From: Martinezella miluonensis | Lineage (GTDB): Bacteria > Pseudomonadota > Alphaproteobacteria > Rhizobiales > Rhizobiaceae | Assembly: GCF_900094545.1 (NCBI RefSeq) | Contig: NZ_FMAH01000017.1 | Span: 1-64,000 of the forward strand | Direction: 5' to 3' | Length of the DNA stretch: 64,000 bases | Shown: piece by piece, positions 13,934 to 23,828 of the stretch | How the letters are laid out: each line of letters opens with the position of its first letter | How positions within the stretch are numbered: position 1 is the stretch's first letter | The notes under the pieces: model-generated | The model's database searches: none | What the model was told of the DNA's origin: nothing | Seen by the model: the letters and a program-made list of their open reading frames with translations, nothing else | Program-made: the position numbers and the translations under genes

Positions 13934-15361
13934 ATGGCGGCAAAAATCGTTCCGGTGATCATGGCAGGTGGCAAGGGCACGCGGCTTTGGCCGCTGTCGC
14001 GCGCTTCCGCTCCGAAGCAGTTCATTCAGTTCATCGGCGACAGCACGCTGTTTCAGAACACGCTGAAGCGCGTTGCGGATCCTGAGCTCTATGAGGCACC
14101 GATCGTTCTGACCAATGAGGAATTCCGCTTCCTCGTCGCCGAACAGGCACGCGAGCTGGATCTGAAGCTGGCAGCCATATTGCTGGAGCCGGTCGCCCGC
14201 AATACCGCCGCAGCCGTCGCTGCCGCCGCGGAACTTGTTGCCGAGCTTTTCGACAAGGACGCGATCATGCACGTCCTTGGTTCCGACTACGAGATCGACG
14301 CCGGCAAGACCTATTACGATTGCGTGCGCCTGGCGCGCGACACCGCGCTTCAAGGCAAGCTCGTCACCTTCGGCATCAAGCCCACCGAGCCGGCCACCGG
14401 CTATGGCTACATCGAAAGCGGCAAGGCGCTGCCATCAGGCGCGCATGCCGTCAAGCGCTTCGTCGAGAAGCCTGTCCTGGAAAAGGCCGAGGAGATGGTT
14501 GCGAGCGGCCATTTCTACTGGAACTCGGGCATGTTCATGTTCTCAGCCGCTCAGCTTCTCGCCGAGATGAAGGAATTTGCGCCCGACGTCGAAAAGGCCG
14601 CCAGCAAGGCCGTTTCCAAATCGACGCGCGATCTGGATTTCACCCGCCTGGATGCGGATCATTTCTCCAAGAGCCCGAACATCTCGATCGACTACGCGCT
14701 GATGGAAAAGACCGCCAATGCCGCCGTCGTTCCCTCGCCCTTCACCTGGTCCGACCTCGGCAGCTGGGATGCGGTCTGGAAAGTCGGCAAGCGCGACGAA
14801 AGCGGCAACGTCTCCACCGGCGCCGCGACGCTGGTCAACACGAAGAATTCGCTCGTGATGTCGCACAGCCTCCATGTGGCCGTGCAAGGCCTTGAAGACG
14901 TCGCCGTCATCGCCAGTGAAGACGCCGTCTATGTCGGGCCTCTCAAGGACAGCCAGGAAGTCGGCAAGCTCGTCAAATTGCTGGCAAGCGAGAAAAAGAC
15001 CGCCAAGCTCACAGAGACGCACCCGACCTCCTATCGCCCATGGGGCGGCTACACGTCGGTGCTGAATGGCGACCGCTTCCAGGTCAAGCGCATCTTCGTG
15101 CTGCCGGGCAAGAAGCTGTCTCTGCAGAAGCATCACCATCGTTCCGAGCACTGGGTCGTCGTCAAGGGTACGGCGGAAGTGACGGTCGGCGAGAATGTGC
15201 AGATGCTGCGCGAAAACGAATCGGTCTATATTCCGCTTGGCGAAGTGCATCGCCTGGCTAACCCGGGCAAGATCCTGCTGGAACTGATCGAAGTACAGAC
15301 CGGCTCCTACCTCGGCGAAGACGATATCATCCGCCTCGTCGACGAGTTTGGCAGAAGCTGA
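13934..15361 (+). CDS. manC: Mannose-1-phosphate guanylyltransferase / mannose-6-phosphate isomerase
   Basis: A 475-residue bifunctional type II enzyme. The N-terminal nucleotidyltransferase domain (about residues 1-350) opens VPVIMAGGKGTRLWPLSR and contains FVEKP in the sugar-binding part. The C-terminal cupin isomerase domain (about 365-470) holds RPWGGYTSV, FQVKRIFVLPGKKLSLQKHHHRSEHW and the zinc ligands. It makes mannose-1-P into GDP-mannose and interconverts fructose-6-P and mannose-6-P, supplying mannose and fucose for surface polysaccharides. Also known as NoeJ or ManC in rhizobia. It stands alone with a good ribosome-binding site and a terminator. Confidence 0.93.
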   Translation: MAAKIVPVIMAGGKGTRLWPLSRASAPKQFIQFIGDSTLFQNTLKRVADPELYEAPIVLTNEEFRFLVAEQARELDLKLAAILLEPVARNTAAAVAAAAELVAELFDKDAIMHVLGSDYEIDAGKTYYDCVRLARDTALQGKLVTFGIKPTEPATGYGYIESGKALPSGAHAVKRFVEKPVLEKAEEMVASGHFYWNSGMFMFSAAQLLAEMKEFAPDVEKAASKAVSKSTRDLDFTRLDADHFSKSPNISIDYALMEKTANAAVVPSPFTWSDLGSWDAVWKVGKRDESGNVSTGAATLVNTKNSLVMSHSLHVAVQGLEDVAVIASEDAVYVGPLKDSQEVGKLVKLLASEKKTAKLTETHPTSYRPWGGYTSVLNGDRFQVKRIFVLPGKKLSLQKHHHRSEHWVVVKGTAEVTVGENVQMLRENESVYIPLGEVHRLANPGKILLELIEVQTGSYLGEDDIIRLVDEFGRS

Positions 15362-15389
15362 CAGCAAGCAGATCGATTGAGATTTCAGA

Positions 15390-15421
15390 ACGGCGGGCGA
15401 AAGCTCGCCGTCTTTGCTTTT
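15390..15421 (+). terminator. Terminator of manC
   Basis: ACGGCGGGC and GCTCGCCGT form a 9-bp stem (one G-T pair) with a GAAA tetraloop, followed by CTTTGCTTTT. Confidence 0.75.
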
Positions 15422-15543
15422 GGCTTTGAACCGCAAGACTTTGATGAAATGCCGACACGCCTTGCTTTCTTTCGCTGCATTGCACACACTGCCCGTGGGA
15501 ACGGCAATCATCGCACAATGATGCGGGCTAGGCGAAGAGACAT

Positions 15544-18500
15544 ATGGCGATCAAGGCAAGCATCTATCATCTCACTCACTACAAGTATGACAATCCGGTC
15601 CGCCTTGGCCCCCAGATCATCCGCTTGAAACCCGCCTCGCATTCCAAAACCCATGTGCTGAGCCACTCGCTGAAGGTCACACCATCAAATCATTTCGTGA
15701 ATCTGCAGCAGGATCCCTACGGCAACTATCTCGCCCGGTTCGTCTTTCCCGATCCGGTGACAGAACTGAAGATCGAGGTCGATCTCGTCGCCGACATGAC
15801 GGTCTACAATCCCTTCGACTTCTTCGTCGAAGAGGAAGCCACCAGATGGCCCTTCGACTATCCCGAGACCATCCGCGAGGATCTGTCGATCTATATGAAG
15901 CCAGAGGAGCCCGGCCCCCGGCTGAAAGCCTTCCTCGCCACGCTCGACCGCTCAGAACAAAAAACCGTCGACATGGTCGTCGGCCTCAATACGCGCCTGC
16001 AGAATGAGATCGGCTACGTCATCCGCATGGAAGCCGGCGTACAGACGCCCGAGGAGACCTTGGAAGCGGCTAGGGGTTCCTGCCGCGACACGAGCTGGCT
16101 GCTGGTGCAGGTGCTGCGCCACCTCGGCCTCGCCGCCCGCTTCGTCTCCGGCTATCTCATCCAGCTCACGCCCGACCTGAAGGCGCTCGACGGCCCTTCC
16201 GGCACCGAAGTCGATTTCACCGACCTGCATGCCTGGGCGGAAGTCTATTTTCCCGGCGCCGGCTGGGTTGGCCTCGATCCGACCTCGGGGCTGCTCACCG
16301 GCGAGAGCCATATTCCGCTTGCCGCCACGCCGCATTATCGCAATGCCGCCCCGATCTCCGGCGGCTACTTCGGCGAGGCCAAGACCGAATTCGACTTCGC
16401 AATGACGGTCACCCGCGTCGCCGAACATCCGCGCATCACCAAGCCGTTCTCCGACGAAAGCTGGGAAGCGTTGAATGAGCTCGGGGAAAAGGTCGATGCC
16501 GTCCTCAGACAAGACGACGTGCGCCTGACGATGGGCGGCGAGCCGACCTTCGTCTCGATCGACGATTTCCAGTCTGAAGAATGGAACACCGCCGCCGTCG
16601 GCCCGACCAAACGCGACCTTGCCGATCAGTTGATCCGGCGCCTGCGCGAGCGCTTCGCGCCCGGCGGCTTCCTGCATTATGGCCAGGGCAAATGGTATCC
16701 CGGCGAAAGCCTGCCCCGCTGGACCTTCTCGCTTTACTGGCGCAAGGACGGCCGGCCGATCTGGCAGAACCCCGCTCTGATCGCCGAAGAAACGGCACAG
16801 ACCGGTGCGGACTCGGAGAGCGCCGGCAAGCTTCTGAATGCGATTGCCAAGGAACTGGCGATCGAGCCTGACATGGTGCAACCGGCTTACGAAGACCCGG
16901 CTGAATGGATCGTCAAGGAGGGGAGCCTGCCCGAGAACGTCGATCCTTCCAATTCGAAGCTCAAGGATCCCGAGGAGCGTAGCCGCATCGCCCGTGTTTT
17001 CGAGCGCGGTCTGACGACTCCAACCGGCTACATACTGCCCATACAGGCATGGAACGCGCGCGCCGGCGGTACCCGCTGGGTCAGTGAAAAGTGGCGCACA
17101 CGCCGCGGCAAGATTTTCCTTGTCCCCGGCGATTCGCCGGTCGGCTATCGCCTGCCGCTCGGCACGCTCCCTTATGTGCCGCCGTCACGCTACCCCTATA
17201 TCCACACGGCCGATCCCTCCATTCCGCGCACGCCTCTGCCCGACGTCATCGTGCCGGCTGGCCGCGCCATGCCAGAAGCCTCGTTCCAGGTGGACGAAAG
17301 CTCGCAATCGCGGGTCGAACAGACGCTCGGCGAAATCGGCGGCGCCGTTCGCACCGCGATCTCTGTCGAACCGCGTGACGGTCGGCTTTGCGTCTTCATG
17401 CCTCCGGTCGAAAAGATCGAACATTATCTCGAACTGTTGGCGGCCGCCGAGAATGCCGCGGCTGAACTTGCGCTGCCGGTTCACATCGAAGGCTATTCGC
17501 CGCCACAGGACGAACGCATCAACGTCATTCGCGTCGCGCCCGACCCGGGCGTGATCGAGGTCAATATCCATCCTGCGTCGAACTGGCACGACTGCGTCGA
17601 CATCACGACGGCGGTTTACGAAGAGGCGCGACAGACACGTCTCGGCACAGACAAATTCCTGATCGACGGGCGTCACACCGGCACCGGTGGCGGCAATCAT
17701 GTCGTCGTTGGCGGCGCCAATCCGAACGACAGCCCGTTCCTTCGCCGCCCCGACCTGTTGAAGAGCCTGGTGCTGCACTGGCAGCGCCATCCATCGCTCT
17801 CCTATCTCTTTTCCGGCCTGTTCATCGGCCCGACCAGCCAGGCGCCGCGCATCGACGAAGCCCGCCATGACAGCCTCTATGAGCTGGAAATCGCGCTTGC
17901 ACAGGTGCCTGCGCCCGGCCGCGGCAACTCGCCTCTGCCCTGGCTGGTCGACCGGCTTTTCCGCAATCTTCTGACCGACTCCAGCGGCAACACCCATCGC
18001 TCGGAAATCTGCATCGACAAGCTGTTCTCGCCGGATGGCCCGACAGGACGCCTCGGCCTCGTCGAGTTCCGCGGTTTCGAAATGCCGCCGAATGCCCGCA
18101 TGAGCCTTGCCCAGCAATTGCTGGTGCGCGCGCTGATCGCCCGCTTCTGGCGCAACCCCATCGACGGCCGGTTCGTGCGCTGGGGCACGACGCTGCATGA
18201 TCGCTTCATGCTGCCGCATTATATCTGGCAGGATTTCCTTGACGTGCTCGCCGATCTCCGTGAAAACGGCTTCGATCTGCGGCCGGAATGGTTTCAGGCG
18301 CAGCTCGAATTCCGTTTCCCCTTCTGCGGCGAGGTGGAATATGAGGGCTGCAAGCTGGAACTGCGCCAGGCGCTGGAGCCGTGGCATGTGCTCGGCGAAG
18401 AAGGTGCTGTCGGCGGCACCGTGCGTTATGTCGATTCATCGGTCGAGCGCCTGCAGGTTCGGTTCGAGACCGCCAATCCCTCCCGCTATACGGTTACCTG

Positions 18501-18864
18501 CAACGGCCGTCCCGTGCCGCTGACGCCGACGGGAATGGCGGGCGTTTCGGTCGCCGGCGTGCGCTACAAGGCCTGGCATCCGGCCTCGGGCCTGCATCCC
18601 GTCCTGCCCATCGACACGCCGCTGACCTTCGATATCTACGATACATGGTCACGCCGTTCGATCGGCGGCTGCATCTACAATGTTGCTCACCCGGGCGGCC
18701 GGAACTATGACACCTTCCCCGTCAATGGCAACGAGGCGGAAGCGCGACGTCTTGCGCGTTTCGAGCCTTGGGGGCATACAGCGGGTGGCTATGCCCTGAG
18801 ACCGGAGACTGCATCGGTGGAATTCCCGCTGACACTCGACCTCAGGCGGCCGGCAGGAATTTGA
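15544..18864 (+). CDS. Transglutaminase-DUF2126 fusion protein
   Basis: A 1106-residue cytoplasmic protein. Residues about 1-85 are the bacterial transglutaminase N-terminal beta domain ([21 protein letters not shown]). About 165-250 is a transglutaminase-like core with the full triad Cys180 (GSCRDTSW), His229 (LHAWAEV) and Asp245 (GLDPTSG). About 300-1100 is DUF2126 (COG4196), with [30 protein letters not shown] and [10 protein letters not shown]. Genes of this class occur with circularly permuted ATP-grasp and alpha-E proteins in predicted amidoligase operons thought to make or modify peptides (comparative genomics by Iyer and colleagues). Such an arrangement is present here, 13 bp downstream. 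The reaction is not known experimentally. Confidence 0.9.
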   Translation: MAIKASIYHLTHYKYDNPVRLGPQIIRLKPASHSKTHVLSHSLKVTPSNHFVNLQQDPYGNYLARFVFPDPVTELKIEVDLVADMTVYNPFDFFVEEEATRWPFDYPETIREDLSIYMKPEEPGPRLKAFLATLDRSEQKTVDMVVGLNTRLQNEIGYVIRMEAGVQTPEETLEAARGSCRDTSWLLVQVLRHLGLAARFVSGYLIQLTPDLKALDGPSGTEVDFTDLHAWAEVYFPGAGWVGLDPTSGLLTGESHIPLAATPHYRNAAPISGGYFGEAKTEFDFAMTVTRVAEHPRITKPFSDESWEALNELGEKVDAVLRQDDVRLTMGGEPTFVSIDDFQSEEWNTAAVGPTKRDLADQLIRRLRERFAPGGFLHYGQGKWYPGESLPRWTFSLYWRKDGRPIWQNPALIAEETAQTGADSESAGKLLNAIAKELAIEPDMVQPAYEDPAEWIVKEGSLPENVDPSNSKLKDPEERSRIARVFERGLTTPTGYILPIQAWNARAGGTRWVSEKWRTRRGKIFLVPGDSPVGYRLPLGTLPYVPPSRYPYIHTADPSIPRTPLPDVIVPAGRAMPEASFQVDESSQSRVEQTLGEIGGAVRTAISVEPRDGRLCVFMPPVEKIEHYLELLAAAENAAAELALPVHIEGYSPPQDERINVIRVAPDPGVIEVNIHPASNWHDCVDITTAVYEEARQTRLGTDKFLIDGRHTGTGGGNHVVVGGANPNDSPFLRRPDLLKSLVLHWQRHPSLSYLFSGLFIGPTSQAPRIDEARHDSLYELEIALAQVPAPGRGNSPLPWLVDRLFRNLLTDSSGNTHRSEICIDKLFSPDGPTGRLGLVEFRGFEMPPNARMSLAQQLLVRALIARFWRNPIDGRFVRWGTTLHDRFMLPHYIWQDFLDVLADLRENGFDLRPEWFQAQLEFRFPFCGEVEYEGCKLELRQALEPWHVLGEEGAVGGTVRYVDSSVERLQVRFETANPSRYTVTCNGRPVPLTPTGMAGVSVAGVRYKAWHPASGLHPVLPIDTPLTFDIYDTWSRRSIGGCIYNVAHPGGRNYDTFPVNGNEAEARRLARFEPWGHTAGGYALRPETASVEFPLTLDLRRPAGI

Positions 18865-18877
18865 GACGGAACTATGC

Positions 18878-21295
18878 ATGAGTAGAAAACCGGCGACGGA
18901 ACGGCGGGACGACGTAAAGACTGGCATCGGCAAGGCGCCGGCCTTTGCCTATCGTCCTTTGCCTGGTGTCGCCGATGAAATGGTCGACAATAAAGGCGCC
19001 GTCCGCCCGGTCTGGCAAAACCTTCTGTCGGCGCTGTCGCGCATGTCGGAACAGGAGCTGACCGAGCGCTTCGCCCGCGCCGATCGCTATCTACGCGATG
19101 CGGGCGTTTTCTATCGAGCCTATGGGACGACGGGCGTCAGCGAACGCGGCTGGCCGATCTCGCATATTCCCGTGCTCATCGATGAGCGCGAGTGGCAGTC
19201 GCTGTCGGAGGGCTTGCGCCAGCGCGCCGATCTGCTCGAAGAGATTATCGCCGACATCTATGGCGACAGTCGTCTGGTGAACGAAGGACTGTTGCCGCCG
19301 GCCTTGATCGCGGCCAATCCCGAATTCCTACGCCCGCTCGTCGGCGTTAAGCCTGCGCATGGCCACTACCTGCATTTCCTGGCGTTCGAAGTCGGCCGCG
19401 GTCCGGATGGTAATTGGTGGGTGCTCGCCGACCGCGCCCAGGCACCATCGGGTGCCGGCTTCGCACTCGAAACCCGCGTCGCCACCACCCGAGCGTTCTC
19501 CGATATCTATGCCGAAACCAAAGTCCATCGCCTCGCCTCCTTCTTCGGCGCCTTTCGCGATGCGCTGCTCGGCGGCAAGCGCGGCACCGAGGGACGCGTC
19601 GCCGTTCTGACGCCGGGGCCTGCCAACGAGACCTATTACGAGCACGCCTATATCGCCCGCTATCTCGGTTTCATGCTGCTGGAAGGCGAGGATATCACCG
19701 TCGTCAACGACCAGCTGATGGTGCGCACGGTCGCAGGGTTGCGGCCAATCAGCGTGCTCTGGCGCCGTCTCGATGCAGCCTATGCCGATCCGCTGGAGCT
19801 CAACCAGCAATCCCATATCGGCACGCCAGGCATAGTCGAAGCGTTGCGGGCACAGACGGTAACCATCGTCAATGCCCTCGGCTCCGGCATCCTTGAGACA
19901 CGCGCCCTGCTCGCCTTCATGCCGACCATCTGCCGGCATCTGCGCGGTGAGGAGTTGAAGCTTCCGTCGATCGCGACCTGGTGGTGCGGCCAGAAGAGCG
20001 AACGCGAGCATGTCGCCGCCAACATCGAGAAAATGGTGATCGGTCCAGCCTATTCCCGCATGCCATTCTTCGATGACAACGGCCAATCAGTGCTGGGCTC
20101 GACATTGCGCAGCACCGCCCGCGATTCGATCGCAGACTGGCTGGCGACCGAAGGCCAGAAGCTGGTCGGCCAGGAAGTGGTGACGCTTTCGACCACGCCG
20201 GCCTGGGTCAACGGCAAGCTGACGCCGCGGCCGATGAGCCTGCGCGTGTTCGCCGCCCGCACGGAAAACGGCTGGCAGATCATGCCCGGCGGCTTCGCCC
20301 GCATCGGCAGCGGCGATGATGTCGCCGCCATCGCCATGCAGGCCGGCGGCTCGGCGGCCGACGTCTGGATCGTCTCCGACAAGCCCGTCGAAGCCCATAC
20401 GCTGCTGCCGACCGAAGAAACTTTCACCCGCAATATGCCGGGCAGCCTGCCGAGCCGCGCCGCCGACAACCTCTTCTGGCTCGGCCGCTACATCGAGCGT
20501 GCCGAAGGGGCGCTGCGCATCTTACGCGCCTGGCACGGGCGTTTCGCCGAAGCGGCCGATCCGAAGCAGCCGCTGCTTGCCGACGTCAGCGACTATCTTG
20601 CCGCCATCGACATCGATACCAAGCAGGCGGTGCCGGAAAATCTGCTGCGTAACATCGATAGCGCAGTCTATTCGGCCAGCAATATCCGCGATCGCTTCTC
20701 TCCGGACGGCTGGCTGGCACTGAACGACCTTGCCAAGACGGCACGCCGCTTCAAGGAAGGCGTGAAGCACGGCGATGACGCCAGCCATGCGATGACGATC
20801 CTGCTGCGCAAGCTCGCGGGCTTTGCCGGCCTCGTGCACGAGAACATGTATCGCTTCACCGGCTGGCGCTTCCTGTCGCTCGGCCGCTATATCGAACGCG
20901 GCCTGCACATGACGCGACTGCTCGGCCATATGTCCGGCCCCGATGCGCCCGATGGCGCACTCGACATGCTGCTGGAAATCGGCGATAGCGTCATGACCCA
21001 TCGCCGCCGCTACAACGTCAATACCGCTCGCCTGACGGTGACGGACCTTTTGGCGCTCGATCCCCTCAACCCGCGCTCGATCCTCTTCCAGATGAATGAG
21101 ATCCACCGTGAGGTCGAGCAACTGCCGAATGCTTTCGTCAACGGCCAGATGTCGCCCTTCTATCGCGAGGCCATGCGGCTGCATTCGGGGTTGGCCGTGA
21201 TGACGCCGGAAACGATGACAGTCGAGGTCTACCAGCAGCTCGCGCGCGAACTGGAGCGGCTTTCCGACCTGCTGGCACGCACCTATCTCGGATGA
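18878..21295 (+). CDS. Circularly permuted ATP-grasp / alpha-E fusion protein
   Basis: An 805-residue fusion. Residues about 60-480 are the circularly permuted type 2 ATP-grasp (COG2308), marked by FYRAYGTTGVSERGWPISHIPVLID, VLTPGPANETYYEHAYIARYLGF, RRLDAAYADPLEL and PGGFARIGSG. Residues about 490-800 are the alpha-E helical domain (COG2307): LPSRAADNLFWLGRYIERAEGALRIL, FTGWRFLSLGRYIERGLHMTRLL and ARLTVTDLLALDPLNPRS. These are two proteins in many bacteria. ATP-grasp enzymes form amide or ester bonds through an acylphosphate, so the protein probably ligates an amino acid or peptide; alpha-E probably supports this or binds substrate. It lies between two transglutaminases and is probably co-transcribed with both. 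Confidence 0.92.
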   Translation: MSRKPATERRDDVKTGIGKAPAFAYRPLPGVADEMVDNKGAVRPVWQNLLSALSRMSEQELTERFARADRYLRDAGVFYRAYGTTGVSERGWPISHIPVLIDEREWQSLSEGLRQRADLLEEIIADIYGDSRLVNEGLLPPALIAANPEFLRPLVGVKPAHGHYLHFLAFEVGRGPDGNWWVLADRAQAPSGAGFALETRVATTRAFSDIYAETKVHRLASFFGAFRDALLGGKRGTEGRVAVLTPGPANETYYEHAYIARYLGFMLLEGEDITVVNDQLMVRTVAGLRPISVLWRRLDAAYADPLELNQQSHIGTPGIVEALRAQTVTIVNALGSGILETRALLAFMPTICRHLRGEELKLPSIATWWCGQKSEREHVAANIEKMVIGPAYSRMPFFDDNGQSVLGSTLRSTARDSIADWLATEGQKLVGQEVVTLSTTPAWVNGKLTPRPMSLRVFAARTENGWQIMPGGFARIGSGDDVAAIAMQAGGSAADVWIVSDKPVEAHTLLPTEETFTRNMPGSLPSRAADNLFWLGRYIERAEGALRILRAWHGRFAEAADPKQPLLADVSDYLAAIDIDTKQAVPENLLRNIDSAVYSASNIRDRFSPDGWLALNDLAKTARRFKEGVKHGDDASHAMTILLRKLAGFAGLVHENMYRFTGWRFLSLGRYIERGLHMTRLLGHMSGPDAPDGALDMLLEIGDSVMTHRRRYNVNTARLTVTDLLALDPLNPRSILFQMNEIHREVEQLPNAFVNGQMSPFYREAMRLHSGLAVMTPETMTVEVYQQLARELERLSDLLARTYLG

Positions 21296-21299
21296 CGTG

Positions 21300-22178
21300 A
21301 TGCTCTACGACCTCTCGCTTCATATGGGCTATATCTATGACGTACCGGCAAGCGGCGCGCGGCATATTCTGCGCGTCATGCCGCTCTCCCTGCCCAATCG
21401 GCAACGGCTGATCGCCGGCTCGGTGAAAATAACCCCGGGGCCGGACGAGCAATCGAACTTCACGGATTTCTTCCAGCATCCGGCAACCTCGATCCTGGTG
21501 CGAGATCCGCATGAAAGGCTCGACATCCGCATGCAGGCACGTGTGCAGGTGGAAAGCCAGCCTGTCACGGCCGACTTTTCACCCCTGCTCGCCAAGTTGC
21601 CTGAAGAGATCGACGATTGCTGGTCAATCGATCCTTCTTCCCCTCACCATTTCCGCGGCAGCAGCCCGCGCCTGCCTGAAACAAGCGAGATTGCCGATTA
21701 TAGCAGGCAGTGGAAGGCTACGAATCTGACGACTCTGCAGATCGCCCATGCGGTCTGCGCGCAGATACACAAGGATTTTACCTACGATCCCAAGGCAACG
21801 ACGGTGGACACCACGCCCAAGGAGGCTTTCCGTATCAAGCGCGGCGTCTGCCAGGATTTTTCGCATGTGATGATCATCGCGCTGCGCAGCCTCGGCATTC
21901 CGGCCGGCTATGTCAGCGGCTTCCTGCGCACCATTCCGCCACCGGGCAAGGAAAGGCTCGAAGGCGCCGACGCCATGCATGCTTGGGTGCGCGTCTGGTG
22001 TGGGGAGACGGCGGGGTGGATCGAGCTTGACCCGACCAACAATATCCCGGCCGGCACAGATCACATCGTCGTCGCCTATGGCCGCGATTATTCCGATGTG
22101 GCACCCGTCATCGGCGTGCTTAAAGGTTACGGTGACCAAAAAACCGTTCAAGCTGTAGATGTAATCCCTCTAATATAA
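21300..22178 (+). CDS. Transglutaminase-like protein, third gene of the cluster
   Basis: 292 residues from the ATG at 21300 (a GTG at 21297 is in frame). Residues about 1-90 are the transglutaminase N-terminal domain (LYDLSLHMGYIYDVPASGARHILRV). About 155-260 is the core with Cys184 (GVCQDFSHVM), His227 (DAMHAWVRVW) and Asp244 (ELDPTNN), a complete triad. In this family the core acts as a cysteine protease or amide-forming/cleaving enzyme. It follows the ATP-grasp/alpha-E gene by 4 bp, so translation is likely coupled. It could process the product of the ATP-grasp enzyme or cleave a related amide bond. Confidence 0.9.
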   Translation: MLYDLSLHMGYIYDVPASGARHILRVMPLSLPNRQRLIAGSVKITPGPDEQSNFTDFFQHPATSILVRDPHERLDIRMQARVQVESQPVTADFSPLLAKLPEEIDDCWSIDPSSPHHFRGSSPRLPETSEIADYSRQWKATNLTTLQIAHAVCAQIHKDFTYDPKATTVDTTPKEAFRIKRGVCQDFSHVMIIALRSLGIPAGYVSGFLRTIPPPGKERLEGADAMHAWVRVWCGETAGWIELDPTNNIPAGTDHIVVAYGRDYSDVAPVIGVLKGYGDQKTVQAVDVIPLI

Positions 22179-22328
22179 TACAAAGCTAATACAATATAGA
22201 ACCACATCAAAATGAGACCAATCAGGCGGTTTGTAAAAATTCAAACTACTACTTAAACGATTGACTCATATTTTTCGTCGATAGTCCGGCCCATTCTTGA
22301 GGCTTTTAACTCCCTCCAGCAGGCGGAC
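22179..22328. promoter_or_regulatory. AT-rich region before the TadG-like gene
   Basis: 150 bp, clearly AT-richer than the surroundings, containing GATTGACTC at about 22259 as a possible -35. No terminator for the transglutaminase cluster was seen. The base change suggests a transcription-unit break. Confidence 0.3.
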
Positions 22329-23531
22329 ATGATGATCTCCGGTTCGGATATACTTGGTATATTTAAGAAATTTCTGGCCAATAGCGCTGGAAACTTCGGC
22401 ATTTTGACCGCAGTTTCCATACCGGTGCTGGTCGCTACCGGCGGCGTTGCGCTCGATGTCACGAACATGACGCTGTCGCACAGCCAGCTCCAGGAGGCAA
22501 CGGATGCCGCCGCGCTCGCCGCCGCAACGGCGCTCGCCAATGGCACGGCGACCACGACGACCGCCAAGGATCTCGGCAACAATTTCGTCCTGGGGCAGAT
22601 GTCTAACTACCTGTCCGGAGATGGCGCGACAGCGGATGCACTAAAGGCTGGAACGTCGACCTCGGTAACGTCGAGCAGCAATTCATCCGGCGGCACAAGC
22701 TATTCGGTCACGGTCAACGCTTCCTATAGCATGCCGGTCAATAGCATGAGCCGCTTGCTTGGCATGCAATCGGTATCCATCGCGGCATCCAGCTCGACAA
22801 CAAGCGGAACGGCTATTCAAAAAACCGCCCTATCGATGGAGATCGCACTCGATAAGTCCGGATCGATGCTGCTGAACACGAATGCCATCGACAAGTCACA
22901 GAGCAGCTGCACGCAATACTATACTGATGGGACCTATCTCTATCAGTATCCAAATCCATTAAGCCCCTGCTACGTCAAAAAGATAGATGCGCTGAAGACG
23001 GCAGTTGGCAATCTTCTTGACCAACTGGATGCTGCCGATCCCAAGTCACAATATGTTCGCACTGCAGCCATTGCGTGGAGCAGTCAGGTTGATAGCTTCA
23101 GCAACCTTGCTTGGGGAACAAAGACGACGCGCACCAACGTCGTTAGCGGACTGAATGCGTCGGGTGGCACTGAGTCGAACGCCCCGATGAAAAAAGCCTA
23201 TAACAGCGTCGCATCTACGACTGAAGCAACTGCGCAGAGCAATGGAGGCAATAAAAGCTTCCAGAAATATATCGTTCTGATGACAGACGGCGAAAACAAC
23301 GACACGAGCTCGGATCAAAAAACACTGGCGACCTGTAAAGCCGCAAAAGATGCCGGTGTGCAGATTTACACGGTCGCCTTCATGGCCCCGACGCGTGGAC
23401 AAACCTTGCTCGCCTCCTGCGCATCAAGCCCATCCAATTATTTTGATGCGCAGCAAATGTCCGATCTGGTCACCGCCTTCAAGACCATCGGCGCTCAAGC
23501 GGCAAAGCAGATGACACTGCTGACCAATTGA
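22329..23531 (+). CDS. TadG-like protein with von Willebrand A domain
   Basis: A 400-residue protein. Residues about 17-60 are the TadE/TadG-like N-terminal segment (NSAGNFGILTAVSIPVLVATGGVALDVTNM) with one membrane helix, followed by QLQEATDAAALAAATALANG, typical of Tad proteins. Residues about 165-395 form a vWA domain with MIDAS motif DKSGSM (about 174-179) and a later LMTDGENND. It would sit in the inner membrane with the vWA domain outside. Tad proteins assemble Flp pili, but no tad operon is visible, so it is an orphan. It uses more A/T-ending codons and has long Ser/Thr-rich stretches, unlike its neighbours. Confidence 0.85.
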   Translation: MMISGSDILGIFKKFLANSAGNFGILTAVSIPVLVATGGVALDVTNMTLSHSQLQEATDAAALAAATALANGTATTTTAKDLGNNFVLGQMSNYLSGDGATADALKAGTSTSVTSSSNSSGGTSYSVTVNASYSMPVNSMSRLLGMQSVSIAASSSTTSGTAIQKTALSMEIALDKSGSMLLNTNAIDKSQSSCTQYYTDGTYLYQYPNPLSPCYVKKIDALKTAVGNLLDQLDAADPKSQYVRTAAIAWSSQVDSFSNLAWGTKTTRTNVVSGLNASGGTESNAPMKKAYNSVASTTEATAQSNGGNKSFQKYIVLMTDGENNDTSSDQKTLATCKAAKDAGVQIYTVAFMAPTRGQTLLASCASSPSNYFDAQQMSDLVTAFKTIGAQAAKQMTLLTN

Positions 23532-23577
23532 CCTTGCAGGCGCCTCGCGCGAAGCAATCACAGGACGATGCAAAAGA

Positions 23578-23613
23578 AAAAGCCGCGCGGAACGTGTATC
23601 GCGCGGCTTTTCG
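23578..23613 (+). terminator. Terminator of the TadG-like gene
   Basis: AAAGCCGCGCG (23578-23588 region) pairs with CGCGCGGCTTT (23600-23610) across a 10-nt loop, and TTTC follows. The flanking A and T runs could make it work in both directions. Confidence 0.75.
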
Positions 23614-23828
23614 TTTCAATGATGCGCGAATAAGAGCCGGAAACATCATCGGAATCAAGTCATTTCCCGCCGGAAACAAGCATTTGGCGGCTATTTTGGC
23701 ATCTGCTCAACTCCCCTGTTGCAACTGCTTTACATCAGTGCGTAAACTGATAGTGAAGAGGAGAGGAAATTTGGTTTAATCGGGCATAACACCCTGAATA
23801 TAAAACACAAATGGCGAGAGTTGATAGT
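23614..23828. promoter_or_regulatory. Leader region of the glg operon
   Basis: About 215 bp with no gene. ATCAGT (23734-23739) and ACTGAT (23746-23751) form an inverted repeat. No clear -35/-10 was picked out. A GCGAGAG sequence precedes the glgP ATG at 23829. Confidence 0.3.
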
